A stretch of 64,000 nt of DNA from G963665405 sp963665405 (GTDB lineage Bacteria; Chloroflexota; Dehalococcoidia; Lucifugimonadales; G963665405), in the NCBI GenBank assembly GCA_963665405.2, contig CAXXUH010000004.1, positions 248,001 to 312,000 of the forward strand, in the 5' to 3' direction. Below the pieces are notes generated by a model, which ran no database searches, was not told the DNA's origin, and worked only from the letters and a program-made list of their open reading frames with translations. Made by a program: the position numbers and the translations under genes. The first letter of the stretch is position 1; every line of letters starts with the position of its first letter. Positions 42,467-50,122 of this stretch are shown here, piece after piece.

Positions 42467-43663
42467 GGATGCTCTGAATAAGTCCCGATGGCTTGTGGGA
42501 TAGTAAAATAGGGCCAAGGCCTGAAGACGGGGGAGGAGAGGCAATGAACCAGCCGACGTTTGCGGACTTGGACTACGAGAGCAAGAAGCGAAAGACTCGC
42601 CGGGAGAAGTTCCTTGAGCGCATGGATGGACTGATCCCGTGGGAAGAGTTGGAAGAGCGCATTCGACCGTTCTATCCCAAGGCCGGTCGTGGTCGGCGGC
42701 CCTACGAGTTATCGGTGATGCTACGGATACACTGCGTGCAGTTGTTTTACAACCTGAGCGACCCTGGGATGGAGGACATGCTCTATGAGGTCGAATCGGT
42801 GAGGCGGTTCGTAGGGCTGAGACTGCCTGGGCCGCTGCCGGACGAGACGACGATTCTGAACTTCCGCCACCTGCTGGAAGAGCATGAGTTGGGCGCGGGT
42901 CTGTTCGAGGAGATCAACCGCTATCTGGAGTCCAAGGGACTCCGTCTTCAGGAGGGGACGATAGTGGACGCGAGCATCATAGCGGCGGCCTCATCGACGA
43001 AGAATAGGGCTAAAGAGCGCGACCCCGAGATGCACCAGACGAAGAAGGGTAACGAGTGGCACTTCGGGATGAAGGTGCACATCGGTGTGGACTCGCAGAC
43101 GGGAGTGGTGCACAGCATGACCACGACATCTGCGAACGTGCATGACCTGACTGAGTTGCCCCGGTTGCTGCACGGTGGGGAGTCTCAGGTGTGGGGAGAT
43201 GCTGGGTATCAGGGAGTTGACAAGAGGCCGGGGAACCGGGGCTTGGACGTGGAGTGGCAGGTGGCGATGAGGACCGGCCAGCGTCGGAAGCTGGAGCCTG
43301 GGAGCCCTGAGGCGGTGTCGGAGAAGCGCAAAGCGTCGGTCAGAGCTAAGGTGGAGCATCCGTTCCTGTACATCAAGCGGCACTTCGGCTACGCCAAGGT
43401 CCGCTACAGGGGGCTGTCCAAGAACACGCAGCGGCTGATGACGCTGCTGGGGTTTGCCAACTTGATGAGGGCCGAACAGTACCTGGCGGCGTGAGACCTT
43501 GTATAAGTGCGCCCAAAATCAGGGCTAAGGGCGGCGAAAGGCCCTGTCAGGGCCGGCTGTAGGCCGACAATAACCCTCACCACGGCGCCATGAGGCAATT
43601 TAACGCCCCCAAAACCACTCCGGTCAACTCGGCCCAGCCTGAAGCCGATTGTTCAGAGCATCC
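42467..43663 (+). mobile_element. IS5-family insertion sequence, copy 2
   Basis: 1197 bp, inverted ends GGATGCTCTGAATAAG (left) and GGATGCTCTGAACAAT (right, reverse strand). It is flanked by CTAG direct repeats at 42463-42466 and 43664-43667, the same target as copy 1. It contains one intact transposase. It lies between the prophage remnant and the M1 peptidase gene, whose start is 53 bp beyond the right CTAG. Confidence 0.88.
42544..43494 (+). CDS. IS5-family transposase
   Basis: 316 residues from ATG 42544, preceded by GGAGGAGAGG. Same domains as the copy at 2355-3305, with catalytic acids in TIVDASIIAA, VWGDAGYQGV and AKVEHPFLYIKRHFG. Protein identity between copies is high but many silent and replacement differences exist. 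Intact. Confidence 0.94.
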   Translation: MNQPTFADLDYESKKRKTRREKFLERMDGLIPWEELEERIRPFYPKAGRGRRPYELSVMLRIHCVQLFYNLSDPGMEDMLYEVESVRRFVGLRLPGPLPDETTILNFRHLLEEHELGAGLFEEINRYLESKGLRLQEGTIVDASIIAAASSTKNRAKERDPEMHQTKKGNEWHFGMKVHIGVDSQTGVVHSMTTTSANVHDLTELPRLLHGGESQVWGDAGYQGVDKRPGNRGLDVEWQVAMRTGQRRKLEPGSPEAVSEKRKASVRAKVEHPFLYIKRHFGYAKVRYRGLSKNTQRLMTLLGFANLMRAEQYLAA

Positions 43664-43720
43664 CTAGTGCTATAGAATTGCAGAGTTAGCAGAGCTTCGT
43701 GCAAAGGGAGTGCGCATCGA

Positions 43721-45235
43721 GTGACTATATTGGCGCTCACGTCCCGAGTATCGATCAACCTACCAAGAGCTGTCCACAGGCTGGCATGGATTGGCCTGTT
43801 GTGTTTGGTGGCCGCAGCCTTGCTGTCGGCATGCGATGACGGAGATATGCCTACTCCGACTCCGGAGCCGACAGCCACCCCGACGCGGGAACCGACGCCC
43901 ACGCCAATTCGGACCGCTAGTCCTGGCGCGACAGGGCTGGACGACCCTCTCTTTCCCGGGCTGGGCAACGGCGGATATGACGTTTCCCGCTACACGGTAA
44001 CCCTCGACATCGACGTGGACGCCAACGAGATTTCGGGCCGGACTCAAATCGAAGCTGACGCAACACAGAACCTCTCCTCATTCAATCTGGACTTTCGAGG
44101 CTTGACGGTTACGCAGGTTGCCGTGGATGGCCTCCCAGCCGACCACTCTCGCACCGGATACGAGCTGACAATCGAGCCCGGTGCGCCGATCCCTGTGGGA
44201 ACGGCCTTCAATGCCACGGTCTCTTACGAGGGTCAGCCTTCGACCAGCTCTGTGCCTGGAACAAGTCTCCTAGTCGGCTGGATAAACTACGAGACCGGGA
44301 TAATTGCGTACGGCGAACCCTGGGGGGCTTCCCATTGGTTCCCGGTCAATGAGCATCCATCCGATAAAGCCTTGTACACCTTCATCATCACGGTGCCCGA
44401 GCCCTATGAAGTGGCCTCAAACGGTGAATTGACCAGTACGACCTACCACGGGGAGACGGTGACATACGTATGGGAAAGCGTCCATGAGATGGCCAGCTAT
44501 CTGGCGTTCCTGGCGGTCGCTCAGTTTAACGACGTCGCCAGTGAAAGTGCTGGGGGGATAACCATCGTTGACTCGGTTGAAGCGTCGATAGACGAATCCG
44601 CAAGGCGTAGTCTGGATAGCGTCCCTTTGATAGTCGATTTTTTCAGTGAACTATTCGGGCCGTATCCATTCGAGTCCACCGGCTCCGTCGTCATTGACGA
44701 GGCGATTCCGCCGCTGGAAACCCAGCCCCGGCCCGTCTACGGGATCCGGGCCCTGGAGACTTTTGGCGACAGGTTGATAGCCCACGAGTTGGCGCACCAG
44801 TGGTTTGGGAACCTGCTTACTCCCGCGTCGTGGCAGGACTTGTGGCTGAACGAAGGGTTCGCCACCTACGCTGAGTGGCTGTGGTTAGACCACAAGTCCG
44901 GCGGCGGCGGTTTCGAGGGGTTCTGGGAGATGGTCTGGCGCCCTGCCTATGGGCCGCCGGCGAATCCCGACCCCGGCGCCCTTTTCAGCGGCGACGTCTA
45001 TGAGAGAGGCGCAATGGCCCTCCACGCACTGCGCGGCGAAATCGGCGACGAGGCGTTTTTCAAGACGCTGCGTGAGTATGTGTCCCGCCATGCCGGAGGC
45101 AACGTCACAACCAAGGATCTTGTGGCTGTGGCTGAGGAGATTGCGGGCAGGGATCTGGACGGCCTTTTCGATTCCTGGCTCTTCAGTGAAACCACTCCAC
45201 TTCCGCCGGGAAGGGACAGCGATCTGGGAAATTAG
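43721..45235 (+). CDS. M1-family (aminopeptidase N-like) lipoprotein
   Basis: 504 residues from GTG 43721. Signal peptide with lipobox LLSAC (Cys38), then a threonine/proline-rich linker (PTPTPEPTATPT) that spaces the enzyme from the membrane. The N-terminal beta-saddle domain (about 75-250) precedes the thermolysin-like domain: zinc site HELAHQW (H355, E356, H359) and NEGFATYAEW (E378), the HExxH-x18-E signature. The usual GxMEN exopeptidase motif is replaced by a PPLETQPRP-like stretch, so strict aminopeptidase activity is uncertain. It acts outside the membrane on peptides. AAGGGAG precedes the start; IS5 copy 2 lies just upstream and may have replaced its promoter. Confidence 0.88.
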   Translation: MTILALTSRVSINLPRAVHRLAWIGLLCLVAAALLSACDDGDMPTPTPEPTATPTREPTPTPIRTASPGATGLDDPLFPGLGNGGYDVSRYTVTLDIDVDANEISGRTQIEADATQNLSSFNLDFRGLTVTQVAVDGLPADHSRTGYELTIEPGAPIPVGTAFNATVSYEGQPSTSSVPGTSLLVGWINYETGIIAYGEPWGASHWFPVNEHPSDKALYTFIITVPEPYEVASNGELTSTTYHGETVTYVWESVHEMASYLAFLAVAQFNDVASESAGGITIVDSVEASIDESARRSLDSVPLIVDFFSELFGPYPFESTGSVVIDEAIPPLETQPRPVYGIRALETFGDRLIAHELAHQWFGNLLTPASWQDLWLNEGFATYAEWLWLDHKSGGGGFEGFWEMVWRPAYGPPANPDPGALFSGDVYERGAMALHALRGEIGDEAFFKTLREYVSRHAGGNVTTKDLVAVAEEIAGRDLDGLFDSWLFSETTPLPPGRDSDLGN

Positions 45236-45288
45236 CCACAAGAGGACTACGTAGAACAATCGCCCTTGCCATGCTAGAGGGCGAACTG

Positions 45289-45327
45289 GGCTGCCCATTG
45301 AGCCTGAAGACTCCCAATATGGGAAAT
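45289..45327. repeat. solo right end of the 31382-type IS1380 element
   Basis: GGGCTGCCC, TTGAGCCTGAAGACTCCCAA and TATGGGAAAT match the last ~39 bases of the IS at 31382-33117. No transposase of this type adjoins it. It lies between the M1 peptidase and the binding-protein gene. Confidence 0.75.
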
Positions 45328-45441
45328 CCTGGTGTAGATGGATGGTACGCATCCAAATGAGAATCAGAGGGTTGACAATAATGAGACAATCTCTCATCTG
45401 AGTTAAAGAACAATTGTCATAGTCTAGAGGGGGTAAGCTCC

Positions 45442-46602
45442 ATGTGGTGGAAAAAGATTGTCCTGCTTGGTCTGCCAATGCTCTTAGTTCTCGCCTGTGG
45501 TTCAGACTCCGACGAGCCTTTCACCATCGGCGCAATGGATGCCCTCACTGGAGTCGCCGAGTCCTACGGCAATCCCCTGCATCAGGCCAAATTGCTTGCC
45601 GTGGAGGAGATCAACGCGGCCGGTGGTATCAACGGTCGGGAGTTGAAGCTCATCGTCGAGGACTCCAAGTGCGGGGCCCAGGACGCCATCACCGCCTACA
45701 AGAAGCTGACCGATGTGGACGGTGTCAAAATAATCCTGGGCACGACGTGCAGCGGCTCGATGCTCGGAGCGGCCCCACTCGCCGAAAAAGACGGTGTCGT
45801 CCTTCTTTCCGCTTCCGCCACAAGCCCAGACATCGCCTCCGCGGGCGACTACATCTTCCGAACAGCTATCAACGACCTTCGGCTGGGCATCGACATGGGC
45901 AACACCCTCTGGGTTGACGGAAGGCGCAGTATCGCCACTATCACCGAGTCGACCGACTATGCCGAAGGTACGCGCCGCGCCGTCGTTGAGCAGTTCGAGA
46001 AGCTGGGTGGCTCCGTGGTGGCCGCGGAAGGCTACTCCTCCGACGTTATCGACTTCCGTAGCCAGTTGACAAAGCTGTTCGAGAAGAACCCAGACGCGCT
46101 CCTCTTGGCCGCCCAGGGCGAGGCCTCCGGTGGCACCATCATCAAGCAGTCCCGCGAGTTGGGGTACGACGGCCCAATCTACTCCGAGATCGTGCCCACA
46201 TCCCCATTGGCCCTGGGCATCGCCGGTGAAGCCGCTACGGGCCTGAAGGCCGTTATTCCTAACCCCGACCTAGCCAGCCCCGCCGGCAAGGAGTTCTTGG
46301 CGAACTTCAAGGCCCGCTACGGTAAGGTTGCTTCACTGCCTTGGTTCCAGGGTTCCGCCTACGACGACGTATACATCGCTGCCGAGTGCCTGAAGCAGAC
46401 CAACGACGACCAGGACGTCGACGGCTTCCGAGACTGTCTGAACAACATTACCTGGACAGGGGCCATCGGCGACGACTACAGCTTCGACGAAAATGGAGAT
46501 GTGGTTGGACTGTCCAACGTAGTCGTCGAGGTTCTCCCAACCTCCGAGCGTACCGATGACAACCTCGGCTACCGCGTGCTGGGTCCGGCTCCCACGCCAT
46601 GA
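45442..46602 (+). CDS. ABC transporter substrate-binding lipoprotein, branched-chain amino acid (LivJ/Peripla_BP_6) type
   Basis: 386 residues. Short signal peptide with lipobox VLAC (Cys19). Two-lobed type I binding fold: FTIGAMDALTGVAESYGNPL start, AVEEINAAGGINGRELKLIV (lobe 1), LSASATSPDIA, and PWFQGSAYDDVYIAAECLKQ near the C-terminus. Such proteins capture amino acids, amides or aromatic acids for a Liv-type permease, but no permease or ATPase gene adjoins, so it would have to borrow one from elsewhere. A GAGGGGG ribosome site precedes the ATG. Both sides carry solo IS1380 ends. Confidence 0.9.
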   Translation: MWWKKIVLLGLPMLLVLACGSDSDEPFTIGAMDALTGVAESYGNPLHQAKLLAVEEINAAGGINGRELKLIVEDSKCGAQDAITAYKKLTDVDGVKIILGTTCSGSMLGAAPLAEKDGVVLLSASATSPDIASAGDYIFRTAINDLRLGIDMGNTLWVDGRRSIATITESTDYAEGTRRAVVEQFEKLGGSVVAAEGYSSDVIDFRSQLTKLFEKNPDALLLAAQGEASGGTIIKQSRELGYDGPIYSEIVPTSPLALGIAGEAATGLKAVIPNPDLASPAGKEFLANFKARYGKVASLPWFQGSAYDDVYIAAECLKQTNDDQDVDGFRDCLNNITWTGAIGDDYSFDENGDVVGLSNVVVEVLPTSERTDDNLGYRVLGPAPTP

Positions 46603-46722
46603 CCTAGTCAACAAACTGTCATAGGTGACGAGGCAACTCTTTCGAATCAACTGCCGGAGAGACAGCACTCGACGGTGAGAATGAAGCGTCCCAGCGAGTC
46701 CGGTACTGGTTAGCCGTCTATC

Positions 46723-46980
46723 CTAAGCAAGGCTTTCGAGCGCCCGCAGCGCATATTGAACGTGGCTCGCTACCCGGAACTCATCGTGGAACGCGCCACG
46801 GATGACTCCGTCGCCATCAATAACGTAAGTAACGCGAGACGTACCCAGCCCGAACCAGCGTTCAACATCGTACAGCCAGCGTATCTCCCCCGCAGCATCG
46901 CTCCCAAGGTCGAAAGGAGTTCCGACGGCCTCACCGAAGCGCTTCACTCTGTCCACGCTATCGGTACTAATCCCGATTCA
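46723..46980 (-). pseudogene. peroxiredoxin (BCP/AhpC type) C-terminal fragment
   Basis: The reverse strand reads IGISTDSVDRVKRFGEAVGT, PFDLGSDAAGEIRWLYDVER and RVTYVIDGDGVIRGAFHDEF. This is the second half of a thioredoxin-fold peroxidase. A TGA precedes it directly and the N-terminal half with the peroxidatic Cys is absent, so it cannot be active. Confidence 0.8.
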
Positions 46981-47095
46981 GACCTTCGAGCGGAGAAGGC
47001 GCTACAATAGCACCCTCAGGGAGCTCTCTCGCCACTCTTCATAACCATTATCTTCTCGGGTCCCATTCTGTCCCACTTTCGCTGATTGACAACAG

Positions 47096-47180
47096 TTGAC
47101 TGGCCTTGCAGGACCTGACTATGATGCTACCATCTCGTTTGGGCTGCCCTTTGAGCCTGAAGACTCCCAATATGGGAAAT
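47096..47180. repeat. solo right end of the 31382-type IS1380 element
   Basis: Eighty-five bases matching 33032-33117 (TTGACTGGCCTTGCAGGACC at the start, TATGGGAAAT at the end) with few changes. It is oriented like the copy at 45289-45327. Together the two bracket the binding-protein gene and the peroxiredoxin fragment. Confidence 0.82.
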
Positions 47181-47235
47181 CGCGGACATAAAAAAGCTGG
47201 AGAACCAAAAGCTCCTGCTATTGGAGTGAGATAAG

Positions 47236-47778
47236 GTGTCTGACAAAAATGTCGAGGCGGCCGTACTGGGCGGCGGGTGCTTCTGGTGCGTTGAGGCGGT
47301 TTTCACAGAGATCGCAGGGGTTACTGCGGTCACATCCGGGTATTCGGGCGGCCACACGGTTAATCCGTCCTATTACGATGTGTGCAGTGAAAAGACCGGG
47401 CATGCCGAGGTAGTGCAGCTAGAATTCGACCCCAGCCAGATCACATTCTCGGAACTACTTGAAGTGTTCTTCGCCACTCACGACCCCACCACACTCAACC
47501 GTCAGGGGGCGGACCGGGGCGCACGGTACCGCTCGGTGATTCTTTACACCACCGAGTCCCAGAAGGACCAGGCGGTGAACTTCATAAAGGCGTTGGATGC
47601 GTCCGGGACCGAAAACGGGCCGGTGGTTACGGAGGTTGCCCTCTTCGGGGTATTTTATTCGGCGGAAATGGAACACCAGCTTTTCTACCAGAACAACCCC
47701 GGCAGTATGTACTGCCAAGTAGTGATCAGCCCCAAGGTTGCCAAGGTACGGCAGAAGTTTTCTTCCAAGCTTCGCTAG
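47236..47778 (+). CDS. msrA: peptide methionine-S-sulfoxide reductase
   Basis: 180 residues from GTG 47236 (GGAGTGAG upstream). The active-site GCFWC is at residues 14-18 with nucleophilic Cys15. Further MsrA motifs are GYSGGHTVNPSYYDVCSEKT, GHAEVVQLEFDP and YYSAEMEHQ-like FYSAEMEHQLFYQNN. It reduces methionine-S-sulfoxide in proteins using thioredoxin, a cytoplasmic repair role. It is an intact stress-repair gene carried as cargo near the right end of the island. Confidence 0.95.
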   Translation: MSDKNVEAAVLGGGCFWCVEAVFTEIAGVTAVTSGYSGGHTVNPSYYDVCSEKTGHAEVVQLEFDPSQITFSELLEVFFATHDPTTLNRQGADRGARYRSVILYTTESQKDQAVNFIKALDASGTENGPVVTEVALFGVFYSAEMEHQLFYQNNPGSMYCQVVISPKVAKVRQKFSSKLR

Positions 47779-48092
47779 TATTACAACGACAGTTTATCTG
47801 GCAGAGTGATGCTTGCGACGAAGTTGAGCCTGACAACGTACTGACATGAACCTGCCGCGATAGCTCGCTCGTGGCCGAATATGGCGAATCCACTCTCAAT
47901 GGCTTGAATCTTCCCTTACACCATCCCACCGAGAAAAACGGCGCTACGGGCCGCACAGCGCGTCGCTCCCCCCCAAAACGGGGTTTTGGCCTGATTCCGG
48001 CCCGATCCGGCTTCAAACCGGAGCCCGGGCCCTCAGCCCTCGCCCCGACGGGGTAGCCACCACCACCGCCGCGGTGGTGGTGGTGGTGGTGA
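47779..48092. other. non-coding stretch with a triplet-repeat hairpin
   Basis: No gene seen. Near its right end CCACCACCACC (48057-48067) is followed by GCCGC and GGTGGTGGTGG (48073-48083), an 11-bp perfect stem on a 5-base loop, with two further GGT units. It lies just past the stop of the reverse-strand HTH gene and could end its transcript, though no T-run follows on either strand. Confidence 0.5.
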
Positions 48093-48392
48093 CTAGGCCT
48101 TCAAGACTAATTGCAGGCGCAGGTCTGACTCGCGCAGCCAACCTTTCTGTTCCTCGACCAGCGCCTCAAGGCCTCTGATGCGCTCTTGGGCTGCGGCTAG
48201 GGCGATGGCCGCGTCAACAGGGGCCGCCCGGGGGGCAGCCGTCCGACGGGAAAGGAATTCGTCGAGGACCGCGGCGTCGATCTGCAGCTCGCCGGTGGGC
48301 AGCCTGTCAGCAGGGAGTCGTCCCGAAGCCACCCAGCGGGAGACCGTCGAGGGCCGCACCGAGGCCCTAGACGCCGCTTCAACCGCGTTCAT
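48093..48392 (-). CDS. small HTH DNA-binding protein with coiled-coil tail
   Basis: 99 residues from ATG 48392 (AGGGGGG upstream on the reverse strand); the longer frame from 48566 is low-complexity. Residues 1-45 form a MerR/excisionase-type unit (ASRASVRPSTVSRWVASGRL, then LPTGELQIDAAVLDEFLSRR). Residues 60-99 are a heptad-rich helix (IALAAAQERIRGLEALVEEQ). It is the last recognisable gene before the right end of the island and faces inward. A role in integration or maintenance is possible from position. Confidence 0.65.
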   Translation of the reverse strand: MNAVEAASRASVRPSTVSRWVASGRLPADRLPTGELQIDAAVLDEFLSRRTAAPRAAPVDAAIALAAAQERIRGLEALVEEQKGWLRESDLRLQLVLKA

Positions 48393-49467
48393 ACCAACCC
48401 CCCTGTGCATTGCGCAACTTCGCCGTCGCGTGCATTTCGACGCGGGCCGCTGCAACAGCAACAGCGTGCGGCTGCGTGACCACCAGGGGTACACGCTCCC
48501 GCAGATCGTGGTGGTGCAGGAGGCCGCGCCCACACGTCGCGTGGGGGGTTGTGAAGGATGGAACAAACCACCATGGCCCGGGCCATATCAGGCGCGCGCA
48601 CGATGAACCGGCGATGTGTGTAGAGAGCAAAAACACCGCTTTATATATATAGTGGCATTCCAAGTTAGTCGCGCTTTCCCCTACATCCACCTGGGGCGGC
48701 CTGGGGGGCCTCAGCCTGACTATCCGGCGTTTTCCCGGCCCAGTACCACAGGCCACCCGGCCGAGAAAAACGCCGCTGAGAGGCCCTGAGAGATTGGTAC
48801 CTGCTTAAGGACCCTCCCGAGATCGCACAGTATGCCCAGCGCGGCGAGTTTCCTATAGAAGAGTGGACCGGCCGCCTTTGCGCCGCCCGGACACGGCCAG
48901 CCGTCCGGCGTGCAGTTGGTCAGCGTCGACGTCGACGGTCGGCCCATGGCTGTCCGGCACGGGCCGACCGGTCTCTCCCAAACGCTCCATCTGGGCCATG
49001 CGCGGCGCGGTCTGCGTCCTGGCCCTGCCGGATGCGGCCGGCGGCGTCCACGTGGCTGAGCGCCTGGCCGACGCCCTGGCCTTGGCGGCCCGCCTGCTCT
49101 GGGCGCGGTCCATGTGTGGGCCGACCTGGACGAGCCGGGCGGCATCGAGGACCTCGGCGCGGAACCCAGGCGGGACCGCTTGCAGCTATGCTCTGGTCGA
49201 GAGAACCTTGGGAGCAGATCGATGACCTGGGGAATCGATCCGGAGCTGATGCAGGAGTTCGTCGACAAACTCGTCGCGAGAGAGCCCGGCCTGGCGCGCT
49301 TCCTGTAGCCACTTCGGAACGCTGGCGCGAGCGCGTGTTGAGTAACCTTGCTGGACTGACGGCATGGGTGACCTCCATCTCAACCTGAAGGCTTGCTGAC
49401 GTTGACTATGTGTTGACTTCGCCCTTTTCCCAGTCGGCTCGCCCAGGTTATTAAGCCGTCTATAGAC
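48393..49467. other. right-end stretch of the island without a confident gene
   Basis: About 1.07 kb. Several open frames on both strands are arginine/serine/proline-rich and look GC-driven. One + frame (about 48905-48980) reads VQLVSVDVDGRPMAVRHGPT, which could be a worn fragment of a domain found after DNA-polymerase-Y-like genes, but it breaks quickly. An AT-rich run TTTATATATATAG lies at 48639-48651. The arm-type site is at 49401-49420. Confidence 0.4.
49401..49420 (+). promoter_or_regulatory. right arm-type integrase site (tandem GTTGACT)
   Basis: Matches the left site at 13286-13305 in 19 of 20 bases (GTTGACTAT-G-TGTTGACTTC versus T at the tenth base) and in the same orientation. It ends 47 bp from the right tRNA repeat. 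No gene promoter is expected here, which makes recombination the likely role. Confidence 0.68.
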
Positions 49468-49512
49468 TGGAGCGGGAGAGGGGAGTCGAACCCCCGACCC
49501 TCTGCTTGGGAA
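49468..49512 (-). repeat. att repeat within intact tRNA-Gly(CCC)
   Basis: Identical over 45 bp to 13109-13153. It spans the CCA end to the 5' edge of the anticodon loop. Beyond 49512 the sequence continues as the rest of the tRNA. Confidence 0.92.
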
Positions 49513-49542
49513 GCAGATGCTCTGCCGCTGAGCTACTCCCGC
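49468..49542 (-). tRNA. tRNA-Gly, anticodon CCC
   Basis: 75 nt on the reverse strand. Acceptor GCGGGAG pairs with CTCCCGC, followed by discriminator T and encoded CCA. D-arm GCTC...GAGC. Anticodon stem TCTGC/GCAGA with 7-base loop TTCCCAA (anticodon CCC). T-arm GGGG-G-TTCGACT-CCCC. Complete and apparently functional; the island was inserted at its 3' side and restores the gene. Confidence 0.95.
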
Positions 49543-49734
49543 TCGAGGAGAACCGGCCCGGCTTCCGACTGCATCCAGGAAGAGCCCAGCCTGTCCGAAG
49601 TCTAGCAAGATCGACGGCAATGCTCAAGCTCGGCCCCGACAGAGGAACACCGTATCCGCCACACTATTGACTGGGTAGTACCACTGCCTTTATATTGCAT
49701 ACTCCCCTGAGAACGACGGGTGGTGGTACGGTTG

Positions 49735-49929
49735 ATGTCCCTTGCAGTTCGGACGCTCCTGATAACACTCGGCCTCGTAACCGCGGCGCTATTCTTCGCC
49801 GACGAGTTCGCGGTATCGATGCTGATTCTCGGCACGCTGACACTTACGATCGTGTCACTGCTGTCCGATGTCATCGGCAGGGGGCGGTCGGCCTGGGCCG
49901 AGCGGCCGGGCTCCGGGCACAGGCGCTAG
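49735..49929 (+). CDS. small two-helix membrane protein
   Basis: 64 residues from ATG 49735 (a GTG at 49720 would add five); GGTGGTGG lies upstream. Two hydrophobic segments, about 5-22 (VRTLLITLGLVTAALFF) and about 27-45 (VSMLILGTLTLTIVSLLS), are followed by a short basic tail. No family recognised. It lies in the 500-bp chromosomal spacer between the tRNA-Gly and tRNA-Ile genes, outside both elements. Confidence 0.5.
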   Translation: MSLAVRTLLITLGLVTAALFFADEFAVSMLILGTLTLTIVSLLSDVIGRGRSAWAERPGSGHRR

Positions 49930-50045
49930 CCGCCGGCCGCTCGTCTTGACTGCCCTCTTCCGCCGCGGCTATACTGCGATATGTGGTCCACGCCCCGCAC
50001 GGCCACGACTAGGCGTCGGGCGGTGCCCCGAATCGATGTCCCCGA

Positions 50046-50122
50046 GGGCCAGTAGCTCAGCCGGTTAGAGCGCAGTCCTGATAAGACTGAGGTCCCTGGT
50101 TCGAGTCCAGGCTGGCCCACCA
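50046..50122 (+). tRNA. tRNA-Ile, anticodon GAT
   Basis: 77 nt. Acceptor GGGCCAG pairs with CTGGCCC, discriminator A, encoded CCA. D-arm GCTC...GAGC, anticodon stem CAGTC/GACTG with loop CTGATAA (GAT), T-arm CCTGG-TTCGAGT-CCAGG. Its 3' end touches the second element, whose serine recombinase frame runs antisense into it. Confidence 0.95.

Larger units (their letters stand above)
13109..49512. mobile_element. 36.4-kb integrated island in tRNA-Gly(CCC)
   Basis: Bounded by an identical 45-bp direct repeat (13109-13153 and 49468-49512) corresponding to the 3' half of the tRNA-Gly gene, from anticodon loop to CCA. A tyrosine integrase gene lies 166 bp inside the left repeat, and matching arm-type repeats lie inside both ends. 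Content: regulatory/Toprim genes, a type I restriction-modification operon, a candidate defence ATPase, prophage debris, several IS elements and metabolic cargo. No conjugation genes are visible inside, so it may be a phage-derived or mobilisable island rather than a self-transmissible one. Integration sites of this kind are typical of tyrosine-integrase islands. Confidence 0.88.

Noticed and set aside
46756..47010. Forward ORF of 84 codons
   Set aside because: Antisense to the recognisable peroxiredoxin fragment.
48720..49268. Overlapping ORFs on both strands at the island's right end
   Set aside because: Low-complexity composition on each strand, no ribosome site, no family; left as unassigned sequence.
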